Positions 1-12,486 of a DNA stretch of 60,835 nt are shown piece after piece. A program made the translations under genes and the position numbers. Under the pieces are notes generated by a model, which ran no database searches, was not told the origin of the DNA, and worked only from the letters and a program-made list of their open reading frames with translations. Origin of the DNA: Pyrrhoderma lamaoense (Eukaryota > Basidiomycota > Agaricomycetes > Hymenochaetales > Hymenochaetaceae); contig NBAZ01000048.1 in the NCBI GenBank assembly GCA_002794735.1, positions 1-60,835 of the forward strand, read 5' to 3'. Positions within the stretch are counted from its first letter, which is position 1. Each line of letters opens with the position of its first letter.

Positions 1-179
1 GGAAAAAAGCATGGTCTCTTCTATGTCTATTCTCATACCTGTTCAGTATTTCGCCGTGATCTGAGAGAGTATAAAGACTGTTCAGATCTTTCAAATGAAT
101 TCTTCTCAAGTCACCTTCAGGGGAGGGTCTTTCCAGCGTCCATACCTCTTTGACGTTTATATCTGATCGCTCTATCGTC

Positions 180-2300
180 ATGATTTCTAGCTTCAAGTAT
201 CTCTACGTCTCCGTCCTCATCGCAGTAGTCTCTGCTACACCAGTTTTTCGAGAACTTGTACTTCATGAGCAGCGAACAGATGGAGCGCCAGAGGGTTTCG
301 TCAAGACTGGCGCTGCTCCAGCAGATCAAACGATTACACTGAGGCTTGCTCTGGCCAACTCAGACGTATCGGGCCTTGAGGAGAAGCTATTTGCTGTCAG
401 TAATCCCGACAGTGCACTCTACGGTCAACACCTCTCGCGGGAAGAAGTAAGTAAAGTTGCTTATCAGCTCGTTCGTTATAAAAAGTATTTGATTCTTAGA
501 GTTATACTTCACCTATACATTTATAAATAGGTTGATTCCTTCTTAAAACCACCGCCGGAGTCAGTCTCTCTCGTTAATGAATTTCTTGCTAGTCACGGAA
601 TCAACTCGACTTCTGGAACGAGCGCCGGGGACTGGGTTTCCTTCTCTGTCCCAATAAGCAAGGCCAATGAAATGTTTGGTGCTGAGTTTACTGTATTTAA
701 GCATATAGCAACTGGAAAAGAGCAAATAAGGACACTTTCATATTCCATCCCTACCGAACTTCAAGGGCACCTTGACCTCGTGCACCCAACTATCTCGTGA
801 GACTAATCGTACTGATCATCTCAAAGTTAATTCAAACTTAATCCCTTCTTATCTTTGCAGTTTTGATAATCCTCTCGGAGGTATTCCTGCCTTCTCGACT
901 CCACCAGCACTCGATCTTCCCGAAGCTCAGAACCTGACTGCCCGCCAGAGTGTCCCTTCGTCTTGTAGTTCTACTATAACACCCACGTGCTTGATCGATT
1001 TATACGGAATCCCAACAACCAAGGCTACACAAAGCTCGAATATCCTTGCTGTGTCTGGTTTCATCGAGCAATTCGCCAACAGTGCGGACTTGCAAACTTT
1101 CCTTCGTAGTCTTCGCCAGATCTTGCAGGTACTACCTTCACACTTCAAACCATTGATGGTGGACAGAATCCCCAAGGTGCAAATCAAGCTGGAATCGAAG
1201 CCAACCTAGATATCCAGTATACAGTTGGCGTGGCAAGTGGGGTCCCCACAACATTCATCTCTGTAGGTGAACAATTCCAAGACGGCGGACTTGAAGGATT
1301 CCTCGATATTATCAACTTCTTAAACAGTATGAGTAATCCGCCACATGTTCTCACGACCTCCTATGGTCAGAATGAGAATACGATTTCTTCAACACTGGCA
1401 AAGTGAGTCGAGAAATTCTTAATTTGACTTGAATTCAGATTTAGTAATACGGATTGGTAGTCGTCTCTGCAATGCCTACATGGCCATCGGTGCTCGTGGT
1501 ACATCTATTCTTTTCGCTTCTGGAGATGGAGGTGTAGCTGGCTCGCAATCCAGCTCATGCAGAACTTTCCTTCCTACCTTCCCCTCAGGGTGTCCATTCA
1601 TGACCTCGGTTGGGTAAGCATTTTTTTCTCTTTTCCTAAAAAAAAATAAAAAAATCCGGGACTAATTTATCAGCATATACTCAATCCTTTATTTTTTTTT
1701 TCTCAAAAAAAAAAACAAAAACAAAATAGCGCAACAACAGGAATCACCGAGACCGCTGCTTCTTTCTCATCCGGAGGATTCTCGAACGTGTTCGCACAAC
1801 CCTCGTATCAAACCTCGGCAGTGAGCGCTTACCTGAACGCTCTCGGGAACACCAACAATGGGCTCTTTAATCGAGCTGGACGTGCATTCCCCGATGTCTC
1901 GGCTCAGGGTGAGAACGTCGAGATCGTGGTAGGAGGAAGGTCAGGCCTCGTTGCAGGGACCAGTTGCTCTTCGCCGATCTTTGCTAGCGTCATTTCCCTC
2001 CTCAACGATCGACTTATCGCGGCTGGAAAATCACCGCTTGGGTTTTTAAACCCCTTTTTGTACTCGTCTGCTGGCGCTGCCGCTCTAAACGACGTGACGA
2101 CTGGTGCGTAAAAAGAAATATTATTTTCTGAAACATTTGAAAAAAAGAAGAGAGATGAATGCTGAAACACTTTGTTTGGTCTGTTAGGTTCTAATCCTGG
2201 TTGCAATACAAACGGATTCCCTGCCCGTGCGGGTTGGGATCCCGTCACTGGTCTCGGCACTCCAAACTTTGCGAAGCTTCTCACCGCTGTTGGACTTTAA
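180..2300 (+). CDS. Sedolisin-family (S53) tripeptidyl peptidase, secreted, one frame break
   Basis: Secreted acidic serine-carboxyl peptidase that removes tripeptides from the N-termini of peptides. The start ATG at 180 opens a signal peptide ([19 protein letters not shown]). A pro-domain follows ([12 protein letters not shown] region), then the catalytic domain with the E..D pair ([11 protein letters not shown]), the oxyanion region (LFASGDGG) and the nucleophile motif GTSCSSP. Exons are 180-446, 531-796, 861-1402, 1461-1613, 1730-2103 and 2188-2300, all with GT..AG introns. The frame breaks once near 1120: the reading passes from TFLRSLR to PDLAGTTF, as if one C of a CCC run were missing. 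With that base the CDS is 1716 nt (571 aa), the usual family length. I infer a sequencing error more than a dead gene. The residues are established family knowledge; the exon model is read from sequence. Confidence 0.88.
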
Positions 2301-2755
2301 GTCAAAGGGAGAAAAAAAAGAGCCACAACAAATTAACGCCAGAAGATCAGACCCAGTTGATCTCCTTTCGTTTTCCCCTTCAATGTTTTATTTTTTCTTA
2401 TTTCACTCTGGGTAAATTAAAGGAGAATATCACCTTGTAAAATTAGTAGATAACATTGGGTTTAAAGGTTTTTTATTTTATTTGGAGGGAATCTTGAACT
2501 CAGAACTCAGATATCCTTGTAGCACAATTATGAATACATATTACATTATGACATCCGCATGATATAGAAAAAAAAATACATAGTTCCCTCCGATGGGATG
2601 TAAATTATAAGCTAGAAAGGAAAATACAAGCTGGAAAAGAGTTAAAGTCAAGAAACCAGGAGGAATATATATACGTGCATATTGTTTATGGAGAAAAAAA
2701 AAGCTACAATGTCAAGAAATAAATGACTGTTCACAAGAGAGACGACCCGCCTCGT
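2301..2755. other. Intergenic, convergent 3' ends
   Basis: Short AT-rich spacer between the 3' ends of the sedolisin gene (+) and the kinase-like gene (-). It presumably carries both 3' UTRs. I see no gene. Confidence 0.5.
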
Positions 2756-5482
2756 TTATATCTGAAAATCAAATACACTTCTGGGCTCGGGTCGGTTGAA
2801 CAATGAACAATATGAAAATAATTGAGATTCACATGAGATTCCCACGGCACAATTTGAAATAGTTTCACAATAAGTACTCAAACAATTGATAAAACTCGAT
2901 AATCTATACCCATAGATCAGCATATACTCATACTTAAGAATTCTATAGAAAAAAGAATAGATGGATACCTTTTCAATCTCCCACTGAGCACTAAGCAGAT
3001 CAGGCATATCCGTTCTGGCCGAAACGTATACGTTATACTGCCTCTTCGATGGGTCCTCCGAATTTCGCGTACATTGTTCAGCTAGGAGAAGTTCAACACC
3101 ATGTTTGTTTTCGATGGCCCTTATCACATCAGGGTTGGAACCAAACATCTGTATGTTACACATCCATGAGATCGTCTAAGAATCAATAGAATCAATCAGT
3201 GCCCCCATTTTTCTTTAAAAAAAACGAGTTGGAGCTATTAATTGATTATATCTCACTTTGAAAGGTAGTGATGTAACACTAGGTAACGGAGGGACCTTCT
3301 CGAAAACTATCGAGTCCAAATAAGAACTTGATCGCATCTCCATAGATGACCGACGCAATTCAGTAATGTCCTCAGAAGAGTCGTCCTTAAAGTTCCCTCG
3401 GAACGATCTGGAATGCAATGAAGAATCGTATTCATCCGCGCTTGAATAGGTATGCAACCTTTGCATTGGTCGTTGATAAGACTTCCTACGAGACGAAAAC
3501 GAGCTGGTCTCGGAGCTGGCAAGTCCATCAGGGTTGAAATTCAATTGAGACGAAGTTGGGGTGAAATCGTGTATCTCTGAAAGGACTGGAGCAGGAGATA
3601 GGTTGAGAGGCGTTGGTGGACGAGAAGAGAGGGAAGATGCCGAAGTCGCAGAGGGATTTTGGCGCCGGAACCAATCTTCAGAGTCCATACAGTCAACATC
3701 GTTCGTGATAGGTTCTGCACCCCTAGATGAACATCAATATGTCAGCACCCCACGAAGATATAAGGAGTATACGATATAAAACATACTCCCGATATCCGGA
3801 ATCCGTTACTATTGGCGAAGAAGGAACGCGATCCTCAAGGGGTGGAGGTAATGGTAGTGGCTTATCCATCGAGAGTCTATTTGGGTCCAAATCTCTGTAT
3901 AACGACGCTGCAGTAGGTCTGCTCTTTGGATCTCTTAACCAACAACGCTTAATAACACGCCAGATATGCTCAAAAAGCATCAACTCCGAGTCTAGTCCCA
4001 GAAGCTCCTGACGTTCAGGACGCCTTGGATTACCTCCATGATACAAATCAACCATAGCGGCTGCATCATGCGCGACAGATGAAAATGGTTGACATTCAGA
4101 ATAGAGTTCCAGGATGGTCATTCCAATTGCCCATATATCTGTTTTTCGTGATGCGTGAGGGGACGAACGGTCCGATTTATGACTCCCATTCAAGGTTTCA
4201 TCTGTATCTACAGGTGGAAACAGGGTCTCCGGCGCCTGCCATCGACTATTACCACCTCGTAAAGCAATCCATGGATTTTGAAAACTACTATCGTCAATTC
4301 TAGAGAGTCCAAACTCCCCTAGGATTGCCTCGCCAGAGTTATTTACATAGATATTAGACTGTGTTTGAAGAGTAAGTGTCAATTCGGTATGTATTGAGGG
4401 GGAAAAGTAACCTACACAGCAGATGCCTTTATGAACAATAGGGGGATCGTGTTTATGAAGATAGGTCAAAGCCCGAACAACTTGTCGAAGCTTGAGTGAG
4501 TTAGTGGATTTAGCAATATAAACTTAAGCTTTCTATACACTCACAAGTTTAAGTTTAGGAGCAGAGGGATTTTCCTTGACATATTCGAGGACACTTCCAT
4601 GATCCAACCATGGTGTAGCTAATGTTGGTCGTCGATAATCGGAGAAGGGGTCATAATAAATGCCGTATACCTCAAGTAGATTTGGGTGATGTAGTTGTCT
4701 CCATAAGAGGATCTCTCGACGAATTCTCTGTTAGGAAGCGGAATCAAAAAACGAAGCAAGAAAAGAGCGAGGAAAAAAGGAGATTAGATACATTAAAGAC
4801 TTTCTCCTGGTTAGTGTTAGTAAGTTGATGACATTGAGGTATTCGAATTGCAATTATTTTCCCCTTCCAGCTCGCTCGTTTTAATGACGTAGAGGTCCAT
4901 GAATGCTCCTCCTGGGACAGTCGGCGTGTTGCATCCGATAATAAGACAGTAGTTGGAATACAATTTGATTTTATTGAGAGTGACATGAGAGTCCTGAGAA
5001 TCGACGGTCGATAGACGCTACGACGTGGTATGAAGTCGAGCAGCTATTTTTTGAGAAACTGATCAATACATCTCTGTATCGACATGTTGAAGTAGAACGC
5101 ACAGCTTGTAGGATGCACATAAACGCGTCCGCCTCATCATCGTGTAGTTCCACTATTACTGTGTAATGCTTTGCAATACATATGCGCACTTCTTCGAGTA
5201 CAGATTCCCAAAACAGATTACTTGAGATGTCCGGGCATCTCACTGAAGCACATATATCGAGGAGAGCATAACGTTGAATGGCGATACTCGACCATCGAGA
5301 CTGGGGGAGTTATAAGTGCCCGTTGATTAGTCATCTCTGCTTAAAACCAGCGCGCGATACTTCACCTTGTCGGTTGGCAATGACTTGATTGCGTTGATTA
5401 TCTGAGAATGAATATTACGAGAGGGGGCGAGCTTGAGCCTGGTGACTGAAAGCAGAGATGAGACTGAGTGCAGAAGACTCAT
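2756..5482 (-). CDS. Kinase-fold protein lacking catalytic residues (pseudokinase)
   Basis: About 690 aa. Exons on the minus strand: 5482-5366, 5300-5070, 4993-4792, 4727-4545, 4490-4416, 4358-3787, 3722-3257, 3175-2969 and a short uncertain last exon ending at 2756. The phases agree throughout if one extra A is removed from an AAAA run near 4880. The N-terminus is helical (MSLLHSVSSLL...LPTDK). The kinase fold follows: a remnant glycine loop (PGGAFMDLY), WKGKIIAIRIPQ in the VAIK position (Lys replaced by Arg), the helix-C/beta-4 segment REILLWRQLHHPNLLEVYG, a catalytic loop reading HKGICCSN instead of HxDxKxxN, GEFGLSR instead of DFG, then APE, DIWAIG and a normal C-lobe. A Ser-rich tail precedes a small conserved C-terminal piece. 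All three ATP and catalytic residues are changed, so I infer a pseudokinase with a scaffold or regulatory role. Confidence 0.8.
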
Positions 5483-6413
5483 CGTTGGCTGGTGGAAACC
5501 AAGCTGTCTGAGGGCGGAGCGTAGGATGTCATATAGCGTCGACCTACTTGCGATACGAAGCTCACACTTGGGCCCAATTCTGACACGGACACGTGAAAGG
5601 CGTCACGGCGGTGATGTGGCATCTACGGTCGAGAACGCATACAACACTCAGTCCAACTGTTTTGGGTTGTATCATTATCATATACATAATATCAAATCTT
5701 ATCATCAAATCTTCGCCTTCTTGACAATCATCTCGTCTATATATGCAAATGACTTTTCAAAACGGTATTTGAACCTGGTCACTATACCCGACTTCCTTGA
5801 GAGATGCATATAGTCTCACACTCTGACTCTTCCTGAGAAAATCATAACCAAAGTGCTTCATCATGCTTGTTGAACCGAGTTTTATCATGTCTCAGGTGAA
5901 TGGAAGTTTTGATCAGACATCAATGTAGATACTTGCGGCACATGATCTTGATTTCAAACCGACTATATAAAGCTATATATCCATACGACTATTTTCTCTC
6001 TTCATGATGTTACACACAGAAACGCAGCAGCCGAAGACCGGCGTTGCGGAAATTGTGAGCTGAATGTGAAGGTAGTTATGAGCTACGTTTGTGCGTGCAC
6101 GTAAGTTACGAGGTGCAAGCTGCACCAACACCAACTATCGTATCTATCATTAGAAGCCATGGTGCGGGCGTTGTTCTGCATCACTTTAACGCAGGCAGGC
6201 AGCCCGTAGCGTCTTTAATCGGTACAGATTCTCTAGTGATCCGAAGTGGTTAGAGCACAGGTATATAGAGTGCCGGAATAGATATAAAACGCATTAGTCA
6301 GCAGCTTTTACCAGGAATATCTTTTTACTTTGCCGAGTCCAGGTACTTTTGTTCTCGCCGTCGTCGCCGTCGTCGTCGTCGTTGTGTCCTTGTTGTCCTC
6401 GTCGACGTCTTTC
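5483..6413. promoter_or_regulatory. Divergent intergenic region with (CGT)n 5' leader
   Basis: Lies between the divergent starts of the kinase-like gene (-) and the Msb1/Mug8 gene (+), so it should hold both promoters. A CGT/CGC triplet repeat at about 6357-6400 lies just upstream of the Msb1/Mug8 ATG. It reads as Val in an upstream open frame that has only a TTG start, so I treat it as 5' UTR. No gene is seen here. Confidence 0.5.
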
Positions 6414-9400
6414 ATGCCGAGCATATTTACTCGAGCGCGTACAACATCTTCAAAGAATCTTCCGAAGGTTCCGCTCTCGCCTCAAGACGCCGCAGGCGGT
6501 GCCATCGACGAGTTCGGGCGTGTAAATAGCCGCGGGCCACCCTCCACGACACGCGACTCGCGCAGGGCGCAGACAAGTACAGACAGACGGCGTGCAATCA
6601 ACGCAAGCTCAAGTAATCTTGATATTGATGCTGAGCCTCTTGAAGATGGTTTTCTTCCCACAAGTACCTCATCTTCAAATGAACAGCCAGGTCGGGAATA
6701 TGGTTATCTGAGCCATGAGACACATGTTGTGCTCGCCATCGAAGATGTACAGCGTATTGTGGATGCCGTATCTAAAGAACTAGTTCAACGTGGTACGTAT
6801 CTAATTCAACATATGCGTTCACATTTGCGTATCGTGCTGACTTCTCTGTCGTAGGTTTGACGACTCCACTTCTTTTCTCAAATACTGCACTTGATCTATC
6901 CGCTCCTGCGGTCAGACGTCTTATTGATGCATTCCTGCGCGTGACTGACTTTCATGAGGAGACAAGATTCGCTAATCCTCATGCACTTGCTTCGTTTTTG
7001 CGCTGGGGGCTTGCACGACCGGTGCGTGTCGAGTCTGGGGTGGAACAGCGTGGGCTTATTTCTTGGGATACCTATCTACGATGGAGAAGTATTGAACATC
7101 AGGGAAACTTCAAAAAGAATGAATTCCAGTCGTTCATCGCTCTCTTGCCTCCTTCAGTCCGTAATCTCATAACCTCATTACATTCTCTCCTGTCACGTCT
7201 TCTTGCAAACTCCACCAGCTCTGGCTTAACTCCACCGACTATTTCTTCCCTTTTCGGTCCTCTTCTGTTTGGACTTCCCGTTGTGTCTTTTCATACTTCC
7301 TATGCTGCTTACCTTCGAGCTGCGCATGCTTCGGAGCATCTTCTACTCGCCTACGTTCGTCTCCAAATCTCGCAAGCTACTTCTAGTGCGCCACTTCCGA
7401 GACGCCTAATATCTTGGGTGCAGGGATATCCTGCTATGCTTGCCCCTTTGGATTCATTTGAACACCCTCGACTCGGTGCCCGAACACGTCGCGTTGCCAG
7501 TGTAAGACGTAATGTCCGACTGTACTCTGAAGATCTTGTACGTACGTGTTCCGGATGGGCTCGTGGTCCAGAAGGGATAGCCATTAGGCAGAGCAAGGAA
7601 TGGGGGCGCATTGCTCCCGAAAGGAGAGGTGAGCGCATGGAACCACGTTACTCGGATGCCTATCGTAAGAAACTCGATCTTCCACCTGGCTTCCATCCTC
7701 AAACATCATCCGTCCAAAGCTCGCCTCCGTCTTTATCAACACCAACTCTTTCTACCACAAGCTCAAATGCAAGTACTCGATCGTCTTTGTTTGATGATCC
7801 AGCGGACGAAGCAAAGTTTCGCTCTCTAACGGATATGAAATGGGGTGAATTCAGTATGCTTGGATTTGGTGATGGTTCTGTTGCTCCTAGTGCCTTGCAG
7901 TTTGATCTCACTGAAGGCGCTCGAAATGCTCGTTCAGCAAAGCGTCAGACTTTAACTTGGAATGATTTCAGTGCTGCTGGATTTAGTAGGGGTGATGCTA
8001 GTCTTAGTCAGACGTTACAGTTTGCCCAACCGATTGCGCAAAGCCTGCAGCAATGGCCTTCCCAAAAGGAAGACATACACAAAAAGTTAAAGAAAAATGT
8101 TCAGAAAGCTTTACCACCTTTCGGATGGGATACCGCTCCCGTCATGGATGGACGAGAAGATGTGATTGAAGAGGGCTTCTTGAACGTATTCTGTGACTTA
8201 ATATATGGAGGGTGGATGGACAGAGCTGAAACTACATTTCGTGACTGTAATTGGGCATTGGTAAGCGAAATATGAATATTATAGCTTTTTAATAGGTTCC
8301 GACGACCATTTTTAACTCTCAAACTCTAGGTCGAATTCAAATCTCTTCCTACCTCTCGCTCCGAAGCAAATTCACCGGGAGCGTCACCGTCCCTCACATT
8401 TAGTGCTGAGCCTGGCTCCCAGCAAGATCCTCGGACTGCAGTTACAATCTTACTTTTCGAAGAATTCGTTCCCGAAGAGTATCGAAACTCTTTGATATCT
8501 CATGGCAGCAAGCCTACAATTAAGAAACGACTAGGTCTTGCAAATTTTCTGTCACCTAAGAAAGGGACCAAACAATGGAAACAAGCTGCGACCTTAAATG
8601 GGAAACCGTATTCTATCGGTTCTGTGCCCCGAAGTCCTAATATTACGAGAGAAGCAGAGTTCGAACGTCTGTTATCCAGTAGTGGTAATAGCACTACTAA
8701 GCTGCTTTCCATAAATACTTTTACGGCAGGCAATGGATCTGACGGGAGTAGGTTACAAACGCCGAAGAAATCATTGACATATGATGGTAGAGGTTCATCG
8801 ACAACCAATCTTGCCCAGGACTCGGCGGCTTTGTCCCCTGCAAGTGCTCAAGAAACTCCATCGAAATCTTTTGACGTGACGCGAACAGCTTCTCCATTTT
8901 CTACAGCCTCTATCAGAAAGGCGCGTTTCCGTTTTCCTGTCGGTCGGCAAGATCGTAGTATGATTCCATCTGAGTATGATCCGCTTGAATTTGACACTCG
9001 GCTTGCGAGCTATAGTGATGATGAACTAAACAGCGGTAATCGGTCGAGTACTGATGAAAAGGGTCCTGCTGGTCCTGCTGGCGCTCGTTCAAAGACTTCT
9101 ACTAAGGATAAACGTATGAGTAAAGATGATGCTTGGGTGGATATACTGGTTGCAAATAATGCGAAACGTATAGCAAATCAGGATGCGGAAATGCGACCTC
9201 GGGGTGCTAGCACATCGAAAGCTTTAGGCTCCGGGCTTGGTCCAAATTCACAGCTCGGGTCTCCAGATTTTGGACGTTCAGATCCTGATCTTGCGAGGAG
9301 AGAAGTTGCCCAAGCTCTCGCTAATGTCCGCTTCTCACAGCCATTGATGATGAACAAGCCGATAATAGTGATTGGGCATTACGCCAGGAACTCAATAAGC

Positions 9401-10073
9401 AAGTTGAAATCCGAGAACCTACGTTGGACATGCTACAAAACAACATTACAAATGGTAATGGGGAGGGTTATAGTAGCCTTGATGTTGAAGATGAAGAGGA
9501 ATTACCAATCGCACCGAAAAAGCGTCTCGGGTATTTTGATCTTCATCCCGAGCGAAGGCCAGTTGAGAATCGTAATGCGACCAATGCCTCTGAGGACACA
9601 ACTCAAGACATCTCGTTATATAGTGCCGCCGACACCGATGTAACTCATGATTCGTCATTAGGCGCTCAACAAACGGATGGGGATATTGAAATACCTGCGT
9701 TTGTTGACTCTAGTCCTTCTAATTCTCTAGCTGACAGAAGTACAGCGCCGAAAGTAACTTCATCACCTCAATCCCAGAGCAAAACAGCATCTCTCATTGA
9801 AATGTATCGAGAACGAGAACGCCAGGCGGCAGCATCTTCTGTACCGGCAACTGCACCGCTGCGACCTAGTCGATCATCTTCTTTACCCAAGGACGAGTTG
9901 CCTGCTGTTCCTGATGAGCTCAGCCCTTCGTCCGAGAATGAAATTGACGATGAGTCTATTGAAGTTTTAGAATCCTCTACTCAATTTATGCTGGAGATCT
10001 AGGGCGTTCAAGTCCAATGCGTTACGTTCATGGTGCCCCTCTTCATAATGTAATGGAAGAAGAAGAGGAGTAA
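6414..10073 (+). CDS. Msb1/Mug8-domain protein (RhoGAP-like morphogenesis factor)
   Basis: Related to budding-yeast Msb1 and fission-yeast Mug8, which act in Rho/Cdc42-dependent polarity and cell-wall growth at the cell cortex. Three exons: 6414-6792, 6855-8260 and 8330-10073. The start ATG gives MPSIFTRARTTSS, and DEFGRVNSRG follows, as in the family. The conserved domain spans roughly residues 100-400 (AIEDVQRIVDAVSKELVQRG, then LIDAFLRVTDFHEETRFANP, LISWDTYLRWRSIE, ISSLFGPLLFG). The rest is low-complexity, Ser-rich and acidic, ending MRYVHGAPLHNVMEEEEE. Two single-base frame breaks occur, near 9347 (TTT read as TT) and near 9980 (AAA read as AA). Both resolve to the same protein, giving 3531 nt (1176 aa). 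I read these as homopolymer errors. Family assignment is by motif memory. Confidence 0.85.
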
Positions 10074-10922
10074 GAGCATTTAGTCTGTCTTACAAATATC
10101 ACACAATTCCTTTCCTTGCCAAATTTGTTGTAGTTCCGTATATTTTTCCAGATTCATATTCATGTTTTCATACCTTATTCGAGCCTGGCAAATACCCAGA
10201 TATGGATACCTTGTATCGTTTACTATTCTTTTTTTTGGTCAAACGGAAATTTATATTTTTTTTTCTACTTTGTCCGAGCCTTATACCTCTTTTATCTGGT
10301 CTCGCTATCACACTCATTATACGTCTTTTGTCTCGTTGTCAATGACAACTTTATCTATCTCTCCCTATCACTGTTTGTCTTATATTATAATACTTTTCCA
10401 TGGTTTCTGTCTCCTAGCGTTTTCATGTCAAGTATGGCCGCCTTTAATGTAAATTTCGTGTAGTGGTGAATACTTAAAGTTTTCCAATGCAAGAGTACCC
10501 CTTCTTTGTTTTGAGGAACTTCGCAAGCAAACTTATTCAAATAAGTCTCCGAGCATACAACCTTACTATTTTTTTTGGATATAAACAATACATGAAATGA
10601 ATACCTATTTCCGAAGAAAGAATATACTAGTAATAATCCCCAATAACAAAAAAAACAATAAGATGTATATGAATATAAGAAAATTTCACATTAAAGAGTG
10701 TAAAACAGTTGTAAGATAAAACAGAACTCTACGTAAAGCGGGGAACCAGCGCCACGGGAAACATCCTCAAAAAATGATACGGCATAATAAAGAGAGAAGG
10801 GAGAGAGAGGGGGGGGCGAGAAGTAACAAGTGCATCATCACGTATATGAAGATGGGCTTTGTTACGAGTTACGAAAGGGGAAAAAAAAATCAAAGGGGGA
10901 ACGAACGAATCAGAAGGGTAGA
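10074..10922. other. Intergenic, convergent 3' ends
   Basis: AT-rich spacer with T- and A-runs between the Msb1/Mug8 gene (+) and the DUF6534 gene (-). I find no open frame with coding character. It presumably contains both 3' UTRs. Confidence 0.5.
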
Positions 10923-12486
10923 TCAATAAGCTGATCCTTTTGTTGGATATGCTTCGATATCAGATTCTGAGGGAGTTCTCCCAAGATGATCTTGGCCGTT
11001 GTTATCGAGGATGGTCTCGGTATCGACTTTGATGTTCACAATACGAGGTGCAGTCTATATAACACTATAAATCAGCTTCCTATCCACACTTGATAAGATT
11101 AGATTCGTACCTTCCCTTGGGATTGAGCACCAGTTCTCATATCGTTCATCGAGATGCTGACTGGTCCTTGCGAGGAAGAGTCAACGACGTTTCCACGCAA
11201 GTTCTTACGGGAGTTGAGGCTGGGGGAATTATGTTAGTTACATCCTTTCTCTGAGTACTTTTTACAGTAAGATATACTCACGAGGCAAGCATTGAGTTCA
11301 TGTACACTAGTCGCAGAAATCCATAGCGTAAGTCAAGTAACTTTACCCGATTCAAGGTTGATAAACTCACAGCGAGACAGAGTCACATAGAACATGATAT
11401 ATACTAGAGTGTTAGGGAGGGTAAGACCCGTGATAAGACTTATAACCGCACAGATACCAGTGATTAAACCAGTATTGATGGCGAAAGCGATAAGTCTGTT
11501 GATGATTGAATCACTCTTCTTGAAACCCGAACGAGAGGACTGTAAGAGGTAGACAAGAACGAGGGCGATTGAAGCATCCGTCACGGCAGTAACAGAGTTA
11601 ATGACTCGAGTGATGGTGAAGATCGTCTGAAGCTCTGCAAATGTCTTGAAATGGAAACACTTGATGTAGTATATAAGGGTCGATATGAACTGAGCCGCAA
11701 CCAATAGGATAATGAACCCAGTGACGAAATAATTACGTTTGCTAACTTTAGGATCATAAAAGAACATGATGTAAGTAAAAAAAAGCTCTTTGGCATACGG
11801 ATATGGAAAGAGGGAAAACATACGGCGATAAATCCGCACGACGAACATAGACTGTACGAGAGCACATATCAATGCAGTCAAAATGATGGAATCACGAATC
11901 GGCCTGTACAACATAAGTCTTTAATAACAGAGACGAGCGGGGGATGGAATGGAAGTAACCAGATACCTATTAAGAGATCCCAAGTTTTCCAGAGAGCCGT
12001 AGTTGGTAACTAGATACATATATGTGCTTTGGAGAAGAAAGGCTTGATGCAATGTATCCAGCACCCAGACGGCAAATACATGAGCACGAAGGAACATGCT
12101 ATCTTTGTATTTCTATTTCCAGATTGTTAGTGGGCCTACCGTCTTTTAAATGTGGATGGACTCACATCGAAGTAGTAGTACACTTGAATGGTTCCCGCTC
12201 CCCACAACCTAGAGAACATCAGCTCGTTAGTTGAACCATTGGCGTCTCGAAAAACTATGATTTATCTACCCCATAGCAAGCCTATATTAAACGCCTTAAG
12301 ATCAGGATACAGCTACGGCTCATAGAAGCAGCGAACTCACGTTGTGCCAACATACAGACATCCAAACTACGCATTGAGTCAGCTTTCTTCTACGTTGCTG
12401 CTCATCAAGTTAGCAAGCCTACTCACAGTGAGGTCAAGATTGATACCCGTCACAGCGGTCGCAGCGGTGGTTGTGTCCGTGCTCAT
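10923..12486 (-). CDS. DUF6534-type seven-helix membrane protein
   Basis: Eight exons: 12486-12427, 12366-12341, 12208-12166, 12112-11967, 11918-11371, 11306-11282, 11219-11111 and 11054-10923. They sum to 1089 nt, a 362-aa protein with no frame break. The start MSTDTTTAATAVTGINLDLT and the following YVGTTLWGAGTIQVYYYFD are typical of the large basidiomycete DUF6534 group. Hydrophobic segments follow (DSIILTALICALVQSMF, YFVTGFIILLVAAQFIST, ASIALVLVYLL, INTGLITGICAVISLI, TLVYIMFYVTLSRC). The C-terminal tail is polar (LNSRKNLRGNVVDSSSQG). Function is unknown in the family; a receptor-like role is often suggested but unproven. The second intron (about 130 nt) was chosen because it alone keeps phase. 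Confidence 0.85.

Noticed and set aside
1107..1120. A 14-nt intron to explain the sedolisin frame break
   Set aside because: Too short to splice; a one-base homopolymer loss is simpler and yields the conserved residues.
4970..4986. ATG at 4986 as the kinase-like protein start
   Set aside because: It is in the frame after the AAAA error. Upstream exons to 5482 connect in phase and give family-like sequence.
6330..6413. N-terminal extension of the Msb1/Mug8 protein with a poly-Val stretch
   Set aside because: It starts only with TTG and is made of a CGT repeat. The ATG at 6414 gives the family-typical N-terminus.
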